Shown: positions 1-9,020, counted from the stretch's first letter. The stretch: 47,293 nt of DNA from Candidatus Nanopelagicales bacterium (GCA_017857175.1 JAFMDS010000011.1:1-47293), one strand, 5' to 3'. Notes: generated by a model from the letters alone, not told the origin. Numbers and translations: made by a program.

Positions 1-480
1 GTTGTTTATGCCAGCGCAACACCATTCACGAGCCCTGGTTCTAGTTGTGACCCCGATTGCTCCTACCTCGAGATGGCGGCAAACGACATCCAGAATTTGT
101 ACTGCTGGACCGACTACGGCGCCGCAACCACCTCAGTTGTTACCGGCACTGCGAGGGCGATCGGTCAAGGGATGTACAACACAAATCTGATTGCGAAGGA
201 GTGGTGCTCAAGAGGAATAGCCACTTCGATGAAGAATTTTTCAACTACGATCGATAGCGTTACGTACTCCGACTGGTACCTGCCAACGCAAAGTGAGCTC
301 AAGCTGGCACAAGGGCTCGACAACGTTCTCGCTGCAGACAAATTTTACTGGGTCTCAGACGCATACGGAAATGATCCAGACTTTGCCCGGTGCTTGGCAT
401 TTTCTGCGGCAGGCGTCCAGAGCACGGGTAATTGCGTTCGATACAGAGCCCAATTGGGGATCCCGACACGGGCGTTTTAA
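1..480 (+). CDS. C-terminal part of an Lcl/DUF1566-domain protein (5' end outside window)
   Basis: The reading frame is open to the left edge and stops with TAA at 478-480, so only the last 159 residues are present. The visible part matches the Lcl C-terminal (DUF1566) pattern. A run like GTARAIGQGMYNTNLI is followed by a Cys-containing segment, then DWYLPTQSEL and a YWVSDAYGN motif, and the protein ends in an R-A-F type tail. In family members this fold is usually the C-terminal, surface-exposed domain of secreted or cell-wall-linked proteins; that location is an inference here because the signal peptide would lie outside the window. An internal ATG at 73 could be mistaken for the start, but the domain begins before it. 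It runs toward punA with a 58-bp gap and no clear terminator. Confidence 0.7.
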   Translation, partial: VVYASATPFTSPGSSCDPDCSYLEMAANDIQNLYCWTDYGAATTSVVTGTARAIGQGMYNTNLIAKEWCSRGIATSMKNFSTTIDSVTYSDWYLPTQSELKLAQGLDNVLAADKFYWVSDAYGNDPDFARCLAFSAAGVQSTGNCVRYRAQLGIPTRAF

Positions 481-538
481 ATCAGGTTCTCCACCCAAGC
501 AATGGAAATTACATTGACCGATCAGGTAGGTTCGACCG

Positions 539-1369
539 GTGAACACCTTCAATCGTTCGATTAATGCGCAAACAGACCCGCTCAATGAAAAGGCACGGCA
601 GTCGGCAGACGCCATCGAGCGACTCTCTGGTGTCCCTCGGCACGATGTCGCCGTCATCCTCGGGTCCGGATGGGTGCCCGCAGCTGATCTGATTGGCACC
701 ACCGTCAGTGAATTCAGCGTGACAGACATTCCACATTTCTCGGCGCCATCCGTTGACGGACACGCGGGCGTTATCCGCAGCGTTGATGCTGACGGAATCA
801 AGGTTCTCGTATTTCTGGGACGCACCCACTTCTATGAAGGCAAAGGCGTCGATGCAGTCACACACGCTGTACGCACGGCGGCGGCTGCAGGTTGTCACTC
901 CATTGTTCTGACTAACGGTTGCGGCGGGCTTAACCCCGAGTGGACACCGGGAACGCCTGTGCTTATCAAGGACCACATCAACTTCACCGGTCACTCACCA
1001 TTGCATGGTGCACACTTTGTTGATCTCACCGATTTGTACTCGTCACGATTGCGAAAGTTGTGCCACGAAGTTGAGCCTAATCTCGCAGAAGGTGTTTACG
1101 TTCAATTCCCTGGACCGATGTATGAAACCCCTGCGGAAATCACGATGGTGCGCAACATGGGTGGAACGTTGGTTGGAATGAGCACAACTCTTGAAGCCAT
1201 TGTCGCCCGTTCATTGGGCATGGAAATCCTTGGTCTCTCCCTCGTGACCAATGCCGCAGCGGGCATGACGGGCCATCCGCTCAATCACGAGGAAGTTTTG
1301 CAAGCCGGCCGAGATGCGGCCACGAAAATGGGTGCGCTGCTGAATCACGTGATTAGAAAGTTCAAGTAA
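539..1369 (+). CDS. punA: Purine nucleoside phosphorylase, trimeric type
   Basis: This 276-residue protein phosphorolyses purine (deoxy)nucleosides to the free base and (deoxy)ribose-1-phosphate in the cytoplasm. It shows the trimeric PNP landmarks in order: the phosphate loop ILGSGW near residue 40, GRTHFYEGKG, TNGCGGLNP, the substrate motif GPMYETPAE and, near the C-terminus, LVTNAAAGM. The Asn in that last motif is the residue associated with 6-oxopurine preference in the family. Length is typical. The GTG start at 539 is chosen because a purine-rich AGGTAGG (524-530) sits 8 nt upstream. It is followed 10 bp later by the phosphosugar mutase gene, so the two are almost surely cotranscribed, matching the deoD-pmmB pair of mycobacteria. 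Confidence 0.93.
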   Translation: MNTFNRSINAQTDPLNEKARQSADAIERLSGVPRHDVAVILGSGWVPAADLIGTTVSEFSVTDIPHFSAPSVDGHAGVIRSVDADGIKVLVFLGRTHFYEGKGVDAVTHAVRTAAAAGCHSIVLTNGCGGLNPEWTPGTPVLIKDHINFTGHSPLHGAHFVDLTDLYSSRLRKLCHEVEPNLAEGVYVQFPGPMYETPAEITMVRNMGGTLVGMSTTLEAIVARSLGMEILGLSLVTNAAAGMTGHPLNHEEVLQAGRDAATKMGALLNHVIRKFK

Positions 1370-1379
1370 GGCCACTCCC

Positions 1380-3038
1380 GTGAACCTGATTGCCACGGCA
1401 CGCGATTGGCTGGCCAACGATCCACATGAAGAAACCCAACATCAACTACGCATGCTTATTGAGCAGGCCGGCAAGGCTGACCCGCAAGCCCTGAAGGAAC
1501 TGCATGACAGCTTTGATGGCACCTTGCAATTTGGCACCGCGGGATTGAGAGGGACCCTCGGACCGGGTCCCAACCGCATGAATCTCGTTGTTGTTGCGCG
1601 CGCAGCGGCGGGTCTCGCGCAGTACCTGCTTGATCAGAAAATTGACAGCCCCAGTGTCGTCATCGGTTTTGATGCCCGCCATAACTCGGAACTTTTTGCC
1701 AACGTCAGTGCACAGATTTTTAGTGGCTACGGAATCACGGCGAAGCTTTTCCCGCATGCAACGCCAACGCCCGTTGTTGCATTCGCCATTAGGCACCTTC
1801 ATGCGAGCGCAGGTGTCGTGGTCACCGCGAGCCACAACCCACCCCAGGACAACGGCTACAAGGTTTACCTCGGCTCGGGCAGTCAAATCATTCCGCCAGC
1901 TGACACAGAAATCAGCGCGTGCATTGCGCGCGCAACGGAGATTGGACCTGTGCGCGAACTACCCCACGGAACAAAGTGGGAAATCATTGGACCCGAAGTG
2001 GAAGCCGCATATGTTCAGCGAACAGCGAGCATTGCCACAGCGGCTCCGGGCACAGATCTGGTTACCGTATATACCGCTATGCACGGTGTTGGTGGGCAGC
2101 TTTTTCTTGACATCGCAAAGGCTGCAGGTTTCCCTGCGCCTGTCCCCGTTTCCGCGCAATTTGAACCGAATGCAGCCTTTCCCACGGTGGCCTTTCCCAA
2201 CCCTGAGGAGCCAGGAGCAATCGATCTCGCGGTGGAAAGCGCCAAAGCCCATAAAGCTGATCTAATAATTGCCAATGATCCCGATGCTGACCGTTGTGCG
2301 GTGGCCATTCCCATGAATAAAGACAAGTCCGAGTGGCGAATGCTGCACGGAGACGAAGTTGGATCACTGTTAGCGGCTCACATTGCCCAAAGAAAAGTCA
2401 CAGGAGTCTTCGCTCAGTCAATTGTCTCGAGCACCCAACTCAAGGCAATCGCCGAACTCCATGCATTTGATTACCAGCAAACGTTGACCGGCTTTAAATG
2501 GATCGGCCCAATTCCCAACTTGGTGTTCGGGTACGAGGAAGCCTTGGGCTATTGCGTTGACCCTGAATTTGTCAAAGACAAAGATGGACTCTCTGCTGCA
2601 GTGACAGTCATGGAACTCGCCTCCCAACTGAAATCCGAAGGTAAAACTCTCCAAGACGAGTTGGATCGAATTGCCATCGAAGTGGGTGTCTATGCAACTG
2701 ACCAAGTCTCCGTTCGCGTGAGCGATCTTTCGCGCATCCCAGAGATCATGGAACACCTACGCACGCACCCGCCAACCGAGATCGCGGGTTCAGCGGTGAC
2801 CGAGTTCATTGACCTGGCCCAAGGGTCCGACCAACTACCACCCACTGATGGACTGGTTTTCACCCTCGATGGTGGGAGTCGAATCATTGTTCGGCCCAGC
2901 GGTACTGAACCCAAGGTGAAGGTCTATCTGCAGAGTGTGGTTCCCGTTCCCGAGCCAGATCAACTGGCGGCCTCTCGAACGCAAGCGATTGGTCGCATCG
3001 CGGCCATGGCCCAAGTCGCGAAAACGTGGTTGGACTAG
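1380..3038 (+). CDS. pmmB: Phosphomannomutase/phosphoglucomutase family, probable phosphopentomutase
   Basis: This is an alpha-D-phosphohexomutase superfamily enzyme of 552 residues, the usual length of the PgcA/PmmB group. The phosphoserine loop TASHNP is at residues 149-154 (Ser151 is the phosphate carrier). The Mg-binding DPDADR loop lies near residue 300, the sugar-specificity loop GYEEALGY near 380, and the phosphate-clamp RPSGTEPK near 510. No deoB-type phosphopentomutase is visible, and the gene lies between punA and deoC. I therefore infer that it interconverts (deoxy)ribose-1-phosphate and -5-phosphate, possibly besides hexose phosphates. The start is GTG at 1380. Biochemical specificity cannot be read from sequence alone. 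Confidence 0.9.
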   Translation: MNLIATARDWLANDPHEETQHQLRMLIEQAGKADPQALKELHDSFDGTLQFGTAGLRGTLGPGPNRMNLVVVARAAAGLAQYLLDQKIDSPSVVIGFDARHNSELFANVSAQIFSGYGITAKLFPHATPTPVVAFAIRHLHASAGVVVTASHNPPQDNGYKVYLGSGSQIIPPADTEISACIARATEIGPVRELPHGTKWEIIGPEVEAAYVQRTASIATAAPGTDLVTVYTAMHGVGGQLFLDIAKAAGFPAPVPVSAQFEPNAAFPTVAFPNPEEPGAIDLAVESAKAHKADLIIANDPDADRCAVAIPMNKDKSEWRMLHGDEVGSLLAAHIAQRKVTGVFAQSIVSSTQLKAIAELHAFDYQQTLTGFKWIGPIPNLVFGYEEALGYCVDPEFVKDKDGLSAAVTVMELASQLKSEGKTLQDELDRIAIEVGVYATDQVSVRVSDLSRIPEIMEHLRTHPPTEIAGSAVTEFIDLAQGSDQLPPTDGLVFTLDGGSRIIVRPSGTEPKVKVYLQSVVPVPEPDQLAASRTQAIGRIAAMAQVAKTWLD

Positions 3039-3119
3039 AGGAATAGGTCCGGGTTTCTCCACCGAAGGCCGGAGATCGCATGGCAACCTGCACTCATCCT
3101 TCAGTTTTCTGCCAAGGAC

Positions 3120-3125
3120 TAGGCT
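3120..3125 (+). promoter_or_regulatory. -10-like hexamer TAGGCT before deoC
   Basis: TAGGCT fits the actinobacterial TANNNT -10 consensus and ends 6 nt before the deoC ATG, so transcription would begin at or next to the start codon (leaderless mRNA). There is no Shine-Dalgarno sequence close to this ATG, which supports the idea. No convincing -35 box was found. Confidence 0.45.
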
Positions 3126-3131
3126 GAGCGC

Positions 3132-4067
3132 ATGTCTTCCCTTGACGCCCAAGCGCCTGCGACCCATAAGGGTTTGCATGCATTTTTGGCCGGACTTCCT
3201 GGCATAGATCAAGTCGGCGCCGAGGCCAGGGCTGCGGCATTAGGCACCCGCTCAATTAAAAAGGATTCCAAACTCTGGGCGATCAATACAGCGATCAGCA
3301 TGGTGGATCTCACCACCCTCGAGGGCGCAGATACCCGCGGCAAAGTAAAAGCCATGTGTTCAAAAGCACTCCACCCTGACCCAACAGACATGACAACTCC
3401 CAGTGTTGCCGCAGTGTGTGTTTACGGTGATCTTGTTGAGGCCGCACGTAGCGTGGTGGGCGATCACATTCATGTTGCAGCCGTGGCCACCGCATTTCCC
3501 AGTGGCCGAGCCAGTCTCGCAGTGAAGTTGCTCGACACCGCCGAAGCCGTCACCGATGGAGCAGACGAAATCGACATGGTCATTGACCGTGGAGCATTCT
3601 TATCCGGAAATTTCAGCAAGGTCTTTGATGAAATCGTTGCAGTGAAGCAAGCCTGCGGTTCTGCTCACCTGAAAGTGATCTTGGAAACAGGTGAGTTGAA
3701 AACACTGGACAATGTGCGCAAAGCCAGTTGGCTTGCCATGAAGGCTGGAGCTGACTTCATCAAGACAAGTACGGGCAAGGTCACTCCAGCGGCAACCCTG
3801 CCTGTCACGCTTGTAATGCTCGAAGCCGTTCGCGACTACTACCAAGAAACTGGAACCCGAATTGGTGTCAAAGCGGCCGGCGGCATCCGCACAAGTAAGG
3901 ATGCCATCAAATATCTGGTAATGGTCAATGAAACTGTGGGTGAGGAATGGCTCACCCCCGACTTATTCCGCTTTGGTGCATCGACTCTGCTCAATGACCT
4001 TCTCCTGCAACGCCAACGCATGCTCACCGGCCATTACTCCGGCCCCGACTACGTCACGATTGACTAG
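3132..4067 (+). CDS. deoC: Deoxyribose-phosphate aldolase
   Basis: DeoC splits 2-deoxyribose-5-phosphate into glyceraldehyde-3-phosphate and acetaldehyde, the last committed step of deoxynucleoside breakdown. The class I aldolase barrel is complete at 311 residues, the size of the longer DeoC subgroup. The Schiff-base lysine is Lys211 in DFIKTSTGK, and the proton-relay lysine is Lys247 in GVKAAGGIRTS. The acidic DGADEIDMV motif (142-150) holds the catalytic Asp. The ATG at 3132 lies 93 bp after the mutase gene, with a probable own promoter just upstream. The aldehyde dehydrogenase that follows 16 bp later is well placed to remove the acetaldehyde. Confidence 0.95.
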   Translation: MSSLDAQAPATHKGLHAFLAGLPGIDQVGAEARAAALGTRSIKKDSKLWAINTAISMVDLTTLEGADTRGKVKAMCSKALHPDPTDMTTPSVAAVCVYGDLVEAARSVVGDHIHVAAVATAFPSGRASLAVKLLDTAEAVTDGADEIDMVIDRGAFLSGNFSKVFDEIVAVKQACGSAHLKVILETGELKTLDNVRKASWLAMKAGADFIKTSTGKVTPAATLPVTLVMLEAVRDYYQETGTRIGVKAAGGIRTSKDAIKYLVMVNETVGEEWLTPDLFRFGASTLLNDLLLQRQRMLTGHYSGPDYVTID

Positions 4068-4083
4068 AGCGAGAGAGAACAAC

Positions 4084-5526
4084 ATGGCATTTGATTACGC
4101 ACCCGCACCTGAGTCCACGGCAATCGTGAACATCAAGAGCAGCTACGACCTGTTCATCAACGGTGAGTTCACCCCCGGAGGTGGTACTCCGTTCACCACG
4201 ATCAACCCGGCGACCGAGGAAGTTCTGGCCACCATAAGTGAGGCCAATCAAGTCGACGTCAATCGAGCGGTTGCATCAGCGCGACGTGCCTATGACAAGA
4301 CATGGTCCAAACTCTCTGGCGCGGATCGGGGCAAGTACCTATTTCGCATCGCCCGCATCATGCAGGAGCGTGGGCGTGAATTAGCCGTTCTCGAAAGCCT
4401 CGATAATGGCAAGCCCATCAAGGAAAGCCGCGATGTTGATATTCCTATTGCTGCGGCGCATTTTTTCTACCATGCAGGTTGGGCAGACAAACTCGAATTC
4501 GCTGGATACGGAAGCAACCCCCAAGCGCTCGGCGTCGCCGCCCAAATCATTCCGTGGAACTTCCCGTTGCTCATGTTGGCGTGGAAAGTTGCCCCAGCAC
4601 TTGCCACAGGTAATACCGTTGTTCTCAAACCCGCGGAGACAACTCCCCTCACCGCGTTGCTCTTTGCTGAGATTTGCCAGCAGGCCGACTTACCGCCCGG
4701 AGTGGTCAACATCATTACCGGTGCAGGTGAAACGGGCCGCATGCTCGTTGAACACCCGGATGTCAACAAAGTCGCATTTACCGGCAGCACCGAAGTGGGC
4801 AAAGCAATTCAACGCCAGGTCGCAGGCACCAATAAACGCCTCACTCTCGAATTAGGTGGGAAAGCGGCCAATATCATTTTCGATGACGCCCCCATCGATC
4901 AAGCAATCGAGGGAATTGTTAACGGGATTTACTTCAACCAAGGTCATGTCTGCTGCGCAGGCAGCAGGCTGCTGCTTCAGGAGAGCATCGCTGAGCAAAC
5001 AATTGAATCCCTCAAGCGACGACTGCAAACTCTGCGCCTGGGCGATCCGCTGGACAAAAACACCGACATCGGTGCGATCAACTCACGTGAACAACTCAAT
5101 CGCATTATTGATCTAACCAAGAGTGGAGAGGATGAAGGTGCCGAGCGCTGGAGCCCTGCCTGCGCAATTCCTGACAAAGGCTTTTGGTTCGCTCCAACAA
5201 TTTTCACTAACGTGACCCAAGCACACCGCATTGCCCGCGAGGAGATTTTCGGTCCAGTGCTGAGTGTCCTCACTTTCCGCACCCCTGACGAAGCAGTAGA
5301 AAAAGCCAATAACACGCAATATGGATTGAGTGCGGGTATATGGACAGAGAAGGGCAGCCGAATTCTTTGGATGGCTAACAAAATGCGCGCAGGTGTTGTC
5401 TGGGCAAACACGTTTAACAGATTTGATCCCGCCAGCCCATTCGGTGGCTATAAAGAATCCGGTTTTGGTCGCGAAGGTGGCGTCCAAGGCTTGGGTGCCT
5501 ACCTCAACGTGGAGGATCCATCATGA
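4084..5526 (+). CDS. Aldehyde dehydrogenase, catalytic subunit (ALDH16-like half)
   Basis: A full-length 480-residue NAD(P)-dependent aldehyde dehydrogenase. It has the PWNFP oxyanion Asn, the NAD-site motif FTGSTEVG, the general-base Glu in LELGGK, and the catalytic cysteine at residue 290 in NQGHVCCAGSR. The C-terminal oligomerisation region contains SPFGGYKESGFGREGG. The frame stays open further upstream, but the ATG at 4084 is preferred because a GAGAGAG ribosome site lies about 7 nt before it and it follows deoC directly. Likely substrate, from context, is the acetaldehyde released by DeoC. Its stop overlaps the start of the next gene by 4 bp (ATGA), so the two products are probably translationally coupled and may act as one complex. 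Confidence 0.9.
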   Translation: MAFDYAPAPESTAIVNIKSSYDLFINGEFTPGGGTPFTTINPATEEVLATISEANQVDVNRAVASARRAYDKTWSKLSGADRGKYLFRIARIMQERGRELAVLESLDNGKPIKESRDVDIPIAAAHFFYHAGWADKLEFAGYGSNPQALGVAAQIIPWNFPLLMLAWKVAPALATGNTVVLKPAETTPLTALLFAEICQQADLPPGVVNIITGAGETGRMLVEHPDVNKVAFTGSTEVGKAIQRQVAGTNKRLTLELGGKAANIIFDDAPIDQAIEGIVNGIYFNQGHVCCAGSRLLLQESIAEQTIESLKRRLQTLRLGDPLDKNTDIGAINSREQLNRIIDLTKSGEDEGAERWSPACAIPDKGFWFAPTIFTNVTQAHRIAREEIFGPVLSVLTFRTPDEAVEKANNTQYGLSAGIWTEKGSRILWMANKMRAGVVWANTFNRFDPASPFGGYKESGFGREGGVQGLGAYLNVEDPS

Positions 5527-6398
5527 TGAACAACAACGACCGGGTTGAGATCCGCAAAACCCACAAACTGTTCATTGGCGGGGCATTTCCTCGCAGTGAG
5601 TCTGGTCGCACATTTGAAGCGACCAATAGCAGCGGCGAGTTTCTGGCCAACATGGCCATGGCTAGTCGCAAAGATGCCCGCGATGCCGTTATTGCCGCCC
5701 GCGCGGCTTTCGCATCATGGTCAAAAGCCACGGCCTATAACCGTGGTCAAGTGCTCTACCGAATTGCTGAAGTCATGCAAGGTCGCGCCGAGCAGTTTGT
5801 CCAGGATATTCAAAATTCTGAGGGTGTCAGCATCAAAAAAGCCACAAAGCAGGTTGACACAGCTATAGATCGCATGGTTTGGTACGCAGGTTGGGCCGAC
5901 AAATACGCCCAGGTCCTGGGCAACACAAATCCTGTTGCTGGACCTTTTTTCAACTTTAGCGTTCCTGAACCAACAGGTGTTGTTGCTGCAGTCGCACCCG
6001 ACTCCCCCAGTCTTCTTGGTCTCGTCAGTGTGATTGCACCGATTGTCATGACCGGCAACTCAGTCATCGCGATTGCAAGTTACAAGAATCCCGTTCCAGC
6101 AATCACCTTGAGTGAGTGCCTTGCAACAAGTGACGTCATTGGCGGCAACATCAACATCCTCACCGGTGATCCCGCTGACATCATGCCGTGGCTTGCCACT
6201 CATGCCGATGTCAACGCACTGGATCTCACCGGTATTACAAACACAGAGTTGATCACCCAACTCGAATCTGATGCTGCCGGCACGGTCAAGCGCGTTCGCA
6301 CTGCTCCTGCAGATCCTGACTTTTATGCCACCCCAACACTTTCACGCGTACGCGCGTTCACGGAAATCAAAACCGTGTGGCACCCAATGGGTGTCTAA
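5523..6398 (+). CDS. Half-length aldehyde dehydrogenase-like protein lacking catalytic Cys
   Basis: This 291-residue protein resembles the N-terminal, nucleotide-binding part of the ALDH fold: HKLFIGGAFPRSESGRTFE, a helix with the YNRGQVLYRIAEVMQ pattern, and VPEPTGVVAAVAPDSPSLLG. It stops before the region that would carry the catalytic cysteine and the Glu base. The oxyanion motif PWNFP reads APDSPS here, so it should be inactive as a dehydrogenase. It is coupled to a catalytic ALDH by an ATGA overlap. Together the pair totals about 770 residues, the size and domain order of ALDH16 enzymes, which carry an inactive second ALDH-like domain. A structural or scaffolding role is inferred. It is not an obvious pseudogene: the frame is intact and ends cleanly. 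Confidence 0.85.
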   Translation: MMNNNDRVEIRKTHKLFIGGAFPRSESGRTFEATNSSGEFLANMAMASRKDARDAVIAARAAFASWSKATAYNRGQVLYRIAEVMQGRAEQFVQDIQNSEGVSIKKATKQVDTAIDRMVWYAGWADKYAQVLGNTNPVAGPFFNFSVPEPTGVVAAVAPDSPSLLGLVSVIAPIVMTGNSVIAIASYKNPVPAITLSECLATSDVIGGNINILTGDPADIMPWLATHADVNALDLTGITNTELITQLESDAAGTVKRVRTAPADPDFYATPTLSRVRAFTEIKTVWHPMGV

Positions 6399-6428
6399 CC
6401 GGTTTTGACACAGCCGCAAAGAGTGAGC

Positions 6429-7166
6429 ATGAACCCGGAGGACCCTAACTGTCCCATCGATTTTGAACTGTGTATGCGAGACAACAAGACGTGCGGTGAC
6501 CTGGCCGAACCCAAATCACACTTGAGCATGGAACAAGCTGCGCAGCAAACAATCGACCTGCGGCCCGTTGACTTGGTGGCAACAACCAACAAAGAATTCG
6601 CGGAACAACTCTTGTCACTCGGTTGCACCATTCGACGCCACGCTTTTGCCATGACCCTCGGCTTTTCTCATGTGGATTTGGAACCGCGAGAACTCGGCCA
6701 CCAGAGTGTTTTCATCGAGGATTTGCGGGCGCATGATCTGTTTGACTCCTGGTTTGCCGCGTATCCCCCTGGGCACCCTGATTTCTTGGTAGGAACCCAA
6801 GCAGAGCTCATGTCGGAGAATCTTCAGCCACTCCTGGATCGATCCTTGCTCGGGGCCAACCACAGGTCATCTCAGGCGGTGCTCCATGCGGGCCGCGTTA
6901 TCGCTGCGATAATTATTAGTCTGCGAGAAGGCAGTGCACCATATGGTGGACCGTGGGTCTCGGAGATTTGGTGTGACCCGACATTTCAACATAAGGGAAT
7001 TGGCAGAGCACTTCTCATAAGCGCAATCGCAGCACTTGCTGAGGACGGGTATACAAGCTTGGGGCTTGCGGTCAGCGATGGTAATGCTGCAATCAGCCTT
7101 TATGACTCAGTTGGTTTTGAGCCCGTCAGTGAGTCTTGGACCATAAACCTTCCAGTGGTCCCCTAA
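6429..7166 (+). CDS. GNAT-family N-acetyltransferase
   Basis: The C-terminal half carries a Gcn5-related acetyltransferase fold. The acetyl-CoA-binding motif is EIWCDPTFQHKGIGRALL, with the Q-x-x-G-x-G/A loop, followed by GLAVSDGNAAISLYDSVGFEP, the usual beta5 and C-terminal motif. The N-terminal 120 or so residues do not match a domain I recognise and contain four cysteines near the start (two within CPIDFELC), which is unusual. The start is uncertain: ATG 6429 is used here (245 residues), with GTG 6423 and TTG 6405 in frame upstream and only a weak AAAGAG before them. The substrate is unknown. It begins 30 bp after the ALDH-like gene and may be read through from the nucleoside operon. Confidence 0.75.
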   Translation: MNPEDPNCPIDFELCMRDNKTCGDLAEPKSHLSMEQAAQQTIDLRPVDLVATTNKEFAEQLLSLGCTIRRHAFAMTLGFSHVDLEPRELGHQSVFIEDLRAHDLFDSWFAAYPPGHPDFLVGTQAELMSENLQPLLDRSLLGANHRSSQAVLHAGRVIAAIIISLREGSAPYGGPWVSEIWCDPTFQHKGIGRALLISAIAALAEDGYTSLGLAVSDGNAAISLYDSVGFEPVSESWTINLPVVP

Positions 7167-7175
7167 AGTTTTTCC

Positions 7176-7853
7176 ATGACCAAATCTCACGTGTTCGCGA
7201 TTACCGCTGCCATTTCCTGGTTCGCAATCTCCCTCGGTTTCGTGCTCAATGTGTTCGATGTCTACCCCGAATCGGTTATTGAGTCTTATGCGTATGGTGA
7301 CAATCCCAGTGGTTTTGCAGGAGTGATTGGGCGCACTATCGACTTTTTCAGTTACTTCACCTACGTGAGCAACATTGTGGTGGCAATTGTGCTCACCATG
7401 CTTGCTCGCAATGTGAAGCGCAAAGGTGCCGTTTTTGCCACTCTTCGCATGGATTCGTTGGTCATGATCTCTGTCACCGGCTTGGTCTACTACCTTTTGC
7501 TCGCAGCAGATGCAAACCCCCAAGGCCTTCAAATTGTGTCCAACGCACTCATCCACTACATCATTCCAGCACTCACAATTGTCATCTGGCTCATGATCGG
7601 TCCACGCGGACTCTTTCGACTCTCCACAGTGTTAACCGCGCTCATCATCCCCGTCGTCTGGGCCGTATATGCCATGATCCGCGGCTCGGTAATCAACGCC
7701 TACCCGTACGGCTTTCTCAACGCCCAGGAGTTGGGCCTTGGAACGGCACTGACCAATATTTTGGGAGTCGCCATCCTAGGAGTCGTGCTTGGCTTGATCT
7801 ATTGGATTATTGATCGGCTGCTTAGTCGACCAAATGGCCCAGCAGACAAGTAG
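7176..7853 (+). CDS. Pr6Pr-type integral membrane protein
   Basis: A 225-residue protein with about six hydrophobic segments. Recognisable pattern elements are FFSYFTYVSNIVVAI, the HYIIPALTIVIWLM segment and RGSVINAYPYGFLN, which match the Pr6Pr family of six-helix membrane proteins. The molecular function of that family is not established. ATG 7176 lies 9 bp after the acetyltransferase stop. The sequence TAAAGT (7164-7169), which includes that stop codon, is 6 nt upstream of the ATG and could act as a leaderless -10 box. The gene converges with add, leaving only 3 bp between the two stop codons, so transcription of the two must interfere or share an end. Confidence 0.8.
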   Translation: MTKSHVFAITAAISWFAISLGFVLNVFDVYPESVIESYAYGDNPSGFAGVIGRTIDFFSYFTYVSNIVVAIVLTMLARNVKRKGAVFATLRMDSLVMISVTGLVYYLLLAADANPQGLQIVSNALIHYIIPALTIVIWLMIGPRGLFRLSTVLTALIIPVVWAVYAMIRGSVINAYPYGFLNAQELGLGTALTNILGVAILGVVLGLIYWIIDRLLSRPNGPADK

Positions 7854-7856
7854 TTC

Positions 7857-9008
7857 CTAACGGCTCATCCGCTCAACCAGTTCGCTAGTGAGCACGGCAT
7901 AACCGGGCTTTATCTGATTATTAATGATCTCCAAACGCTCATCAAAGCCGATGAATGCGCTCTTCATCGCGTTGACCGTGAGCCATTCCATGTCTGTCAA
8001 CCCCCAGCCGAAAGCGTGGCTCAGTAGGTCCATTTCATGGGACATGGATGTTCCCGACATCAGCCTATTGTCCGTATTGACGGTGACTCGGAAGCCGAGT
8101 TTGCGCAAAAGTCCGATGGGGTGACTGGCAATTGAATCAGCAGCGCCCGTTTGCACATTGGATGTCGGACACATCTCCAACGGGATTCGGCGGTCACGAA
8201 CATAAGCGGCAAGCTTGCCGAGTTTTACTTCACCTGATGGGCCAACGGTGATGTCATCCATAATTCGAACGCCGTGACCCAACCGGTCGGCCCCGCACCA
8301 CTGGATTGCCTCCCAGATCGATGGCAGACCAAAAGCTTCGCCTGCGTGAATTGTGAAGTGAGCATTTTCCCTGCGCAAGTATTCAAAAGCGTCCAAATGC
8401 CGAGTTGGTGGAAAGCCAGCCTCGGCCCCAGCAATATCGAACCCAACAACACCACGATCACGATACGCAACCGAAAGCTCAGCTATATGGCGTGAATTGG
8501 CGGCCGTTCGCATGGCAGTCAGTAAGACACCGACTCGAATTCTTCTCCCACCCGCAGCCGCGGCGGCTTGTCCCTCGGTAAAACCAGAAAGAACTGCCTC
8601 GATGATTTCCCCCTCATTCAAACCTTGTTCAATATGTAACTCGGGGGCAAATCGCACCTCCGCGTACACGACACCATCAGCCGCCAAATCCTCAGCGCAT
8701 TCACGGGCAACGCGTGTGAGGGCCGGGATTGTCTGCATGACACCTACTGTGTGTTTGAATGTTTTCAAATAGCGTTCAAGCGAACCTGAGAACGCCGCCT
8801 CCGAAAACCAACGCCCTAAAGATTCCGCATCACTTGCGGGCAGATCCGCGTAGCCAAATTCTTGGGCCAAATCCAAAACTGTCTGAGGGCGAAGTCCGCC
8901 GTCCAAATGATCATGAAGGAGTACTTTTGGTGCTTGGATAATGAGATCCAGCGGCACGGGACTTACTTCCCCTGGGTTTAGGACCGGAGCGCTTTTATTC
9001 ATGTTCAT
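7857..9008 (-). CDS. add: Adenosine deaminase
   Basis: Adenosine deaminase converts (deoxy)adenosine to (deoxy)inosine, feeding the purine nucleoside phosphorylase encoded on the other strand. The 383-residue metal-dependent hydrolase shows HDHLDG (His32 and His34, zinc ligands), the HAGEAFG motif with ligand and proton-shuttle residues, RLGHGVRI, and [10 protein letters not shown], where a zinc-ligand Asp sits. Length is normal for the actinobacterial form. Two Met codons lie at the front (9008 and 9002). Neither has a Shine-Dalgarno site, but a TAAGTT hexamer 6 nt before 9008 suggests a leaderless transcript and favours 9008. It is transcribed alone, divergently from an XRE regulator. Confidence 0.94.
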   Translation of the reverse strand: MNMNKSAPVLNPGEVSPVPLDLIIQAPKVLLHDHLDGGLRPQTVLDLAQEFGYADLPASDAESLGRWFSEAAFSGSLERYLKTFKHTVGVMQTIPALTRVARECAEDLAADGVVYAEVRFAPELHIEQGLNEGEIIEAVLSGFTEGQAAAAAGGRRIRVGVLLTAMRTAANSRHIAELSVAYRDRGVVGFDIAGAEAGFPPTRHLDAFEYLRRENAHFTIHAGEAFGLPSIWEAIQWCGADRLGHGVRIMDDITVGPSGEVKLGKLAAYVRDRRIPLEMCPTSNVQTGAADSIASHPIGLLRKLGFRVTVNTDNRLMSGTSMSHEMDLLSHAFGWGLTDMEWLTVNAMKSAFIGFDERLEIINNQIKPGYAVLTSELVERMSR

Positions 9009-9014
9009 GGCACA

Positions 9015-9020
9015 AACTTA
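9015..9020 (-). promoter_or_regulatory. -10-like hexamer TAAGTT before add
   Basis: Read on the minus strand, TAAGTT ends 6 nt before the add ATG (9008) and no ribosome site is visible, so this looks like the -10 box of a leaderless transcript. It lies within the 221-bp, A+T-richer divergent region 9009-9229, in which I see no other clear element. Confidence 0.4.

Noticed and set aside
1446-1886. Minus-strand frame within the phosphosugar mutase gene, and similar long antisense frames in 14-18 kb and 42-45 kb
   Set aside because: Codon periodicity of the sense genes produces them; none carries a domain motif or ribosome site.
5523-6398. Pseudogene from a truncated aldehyde dehydrogenase
   Set aside because: The frame is intact, coupled to its neighbour by ATGA, and the loss of the catalytic half matches the inactive domain of ALDH16, so a functional partner is more likely.
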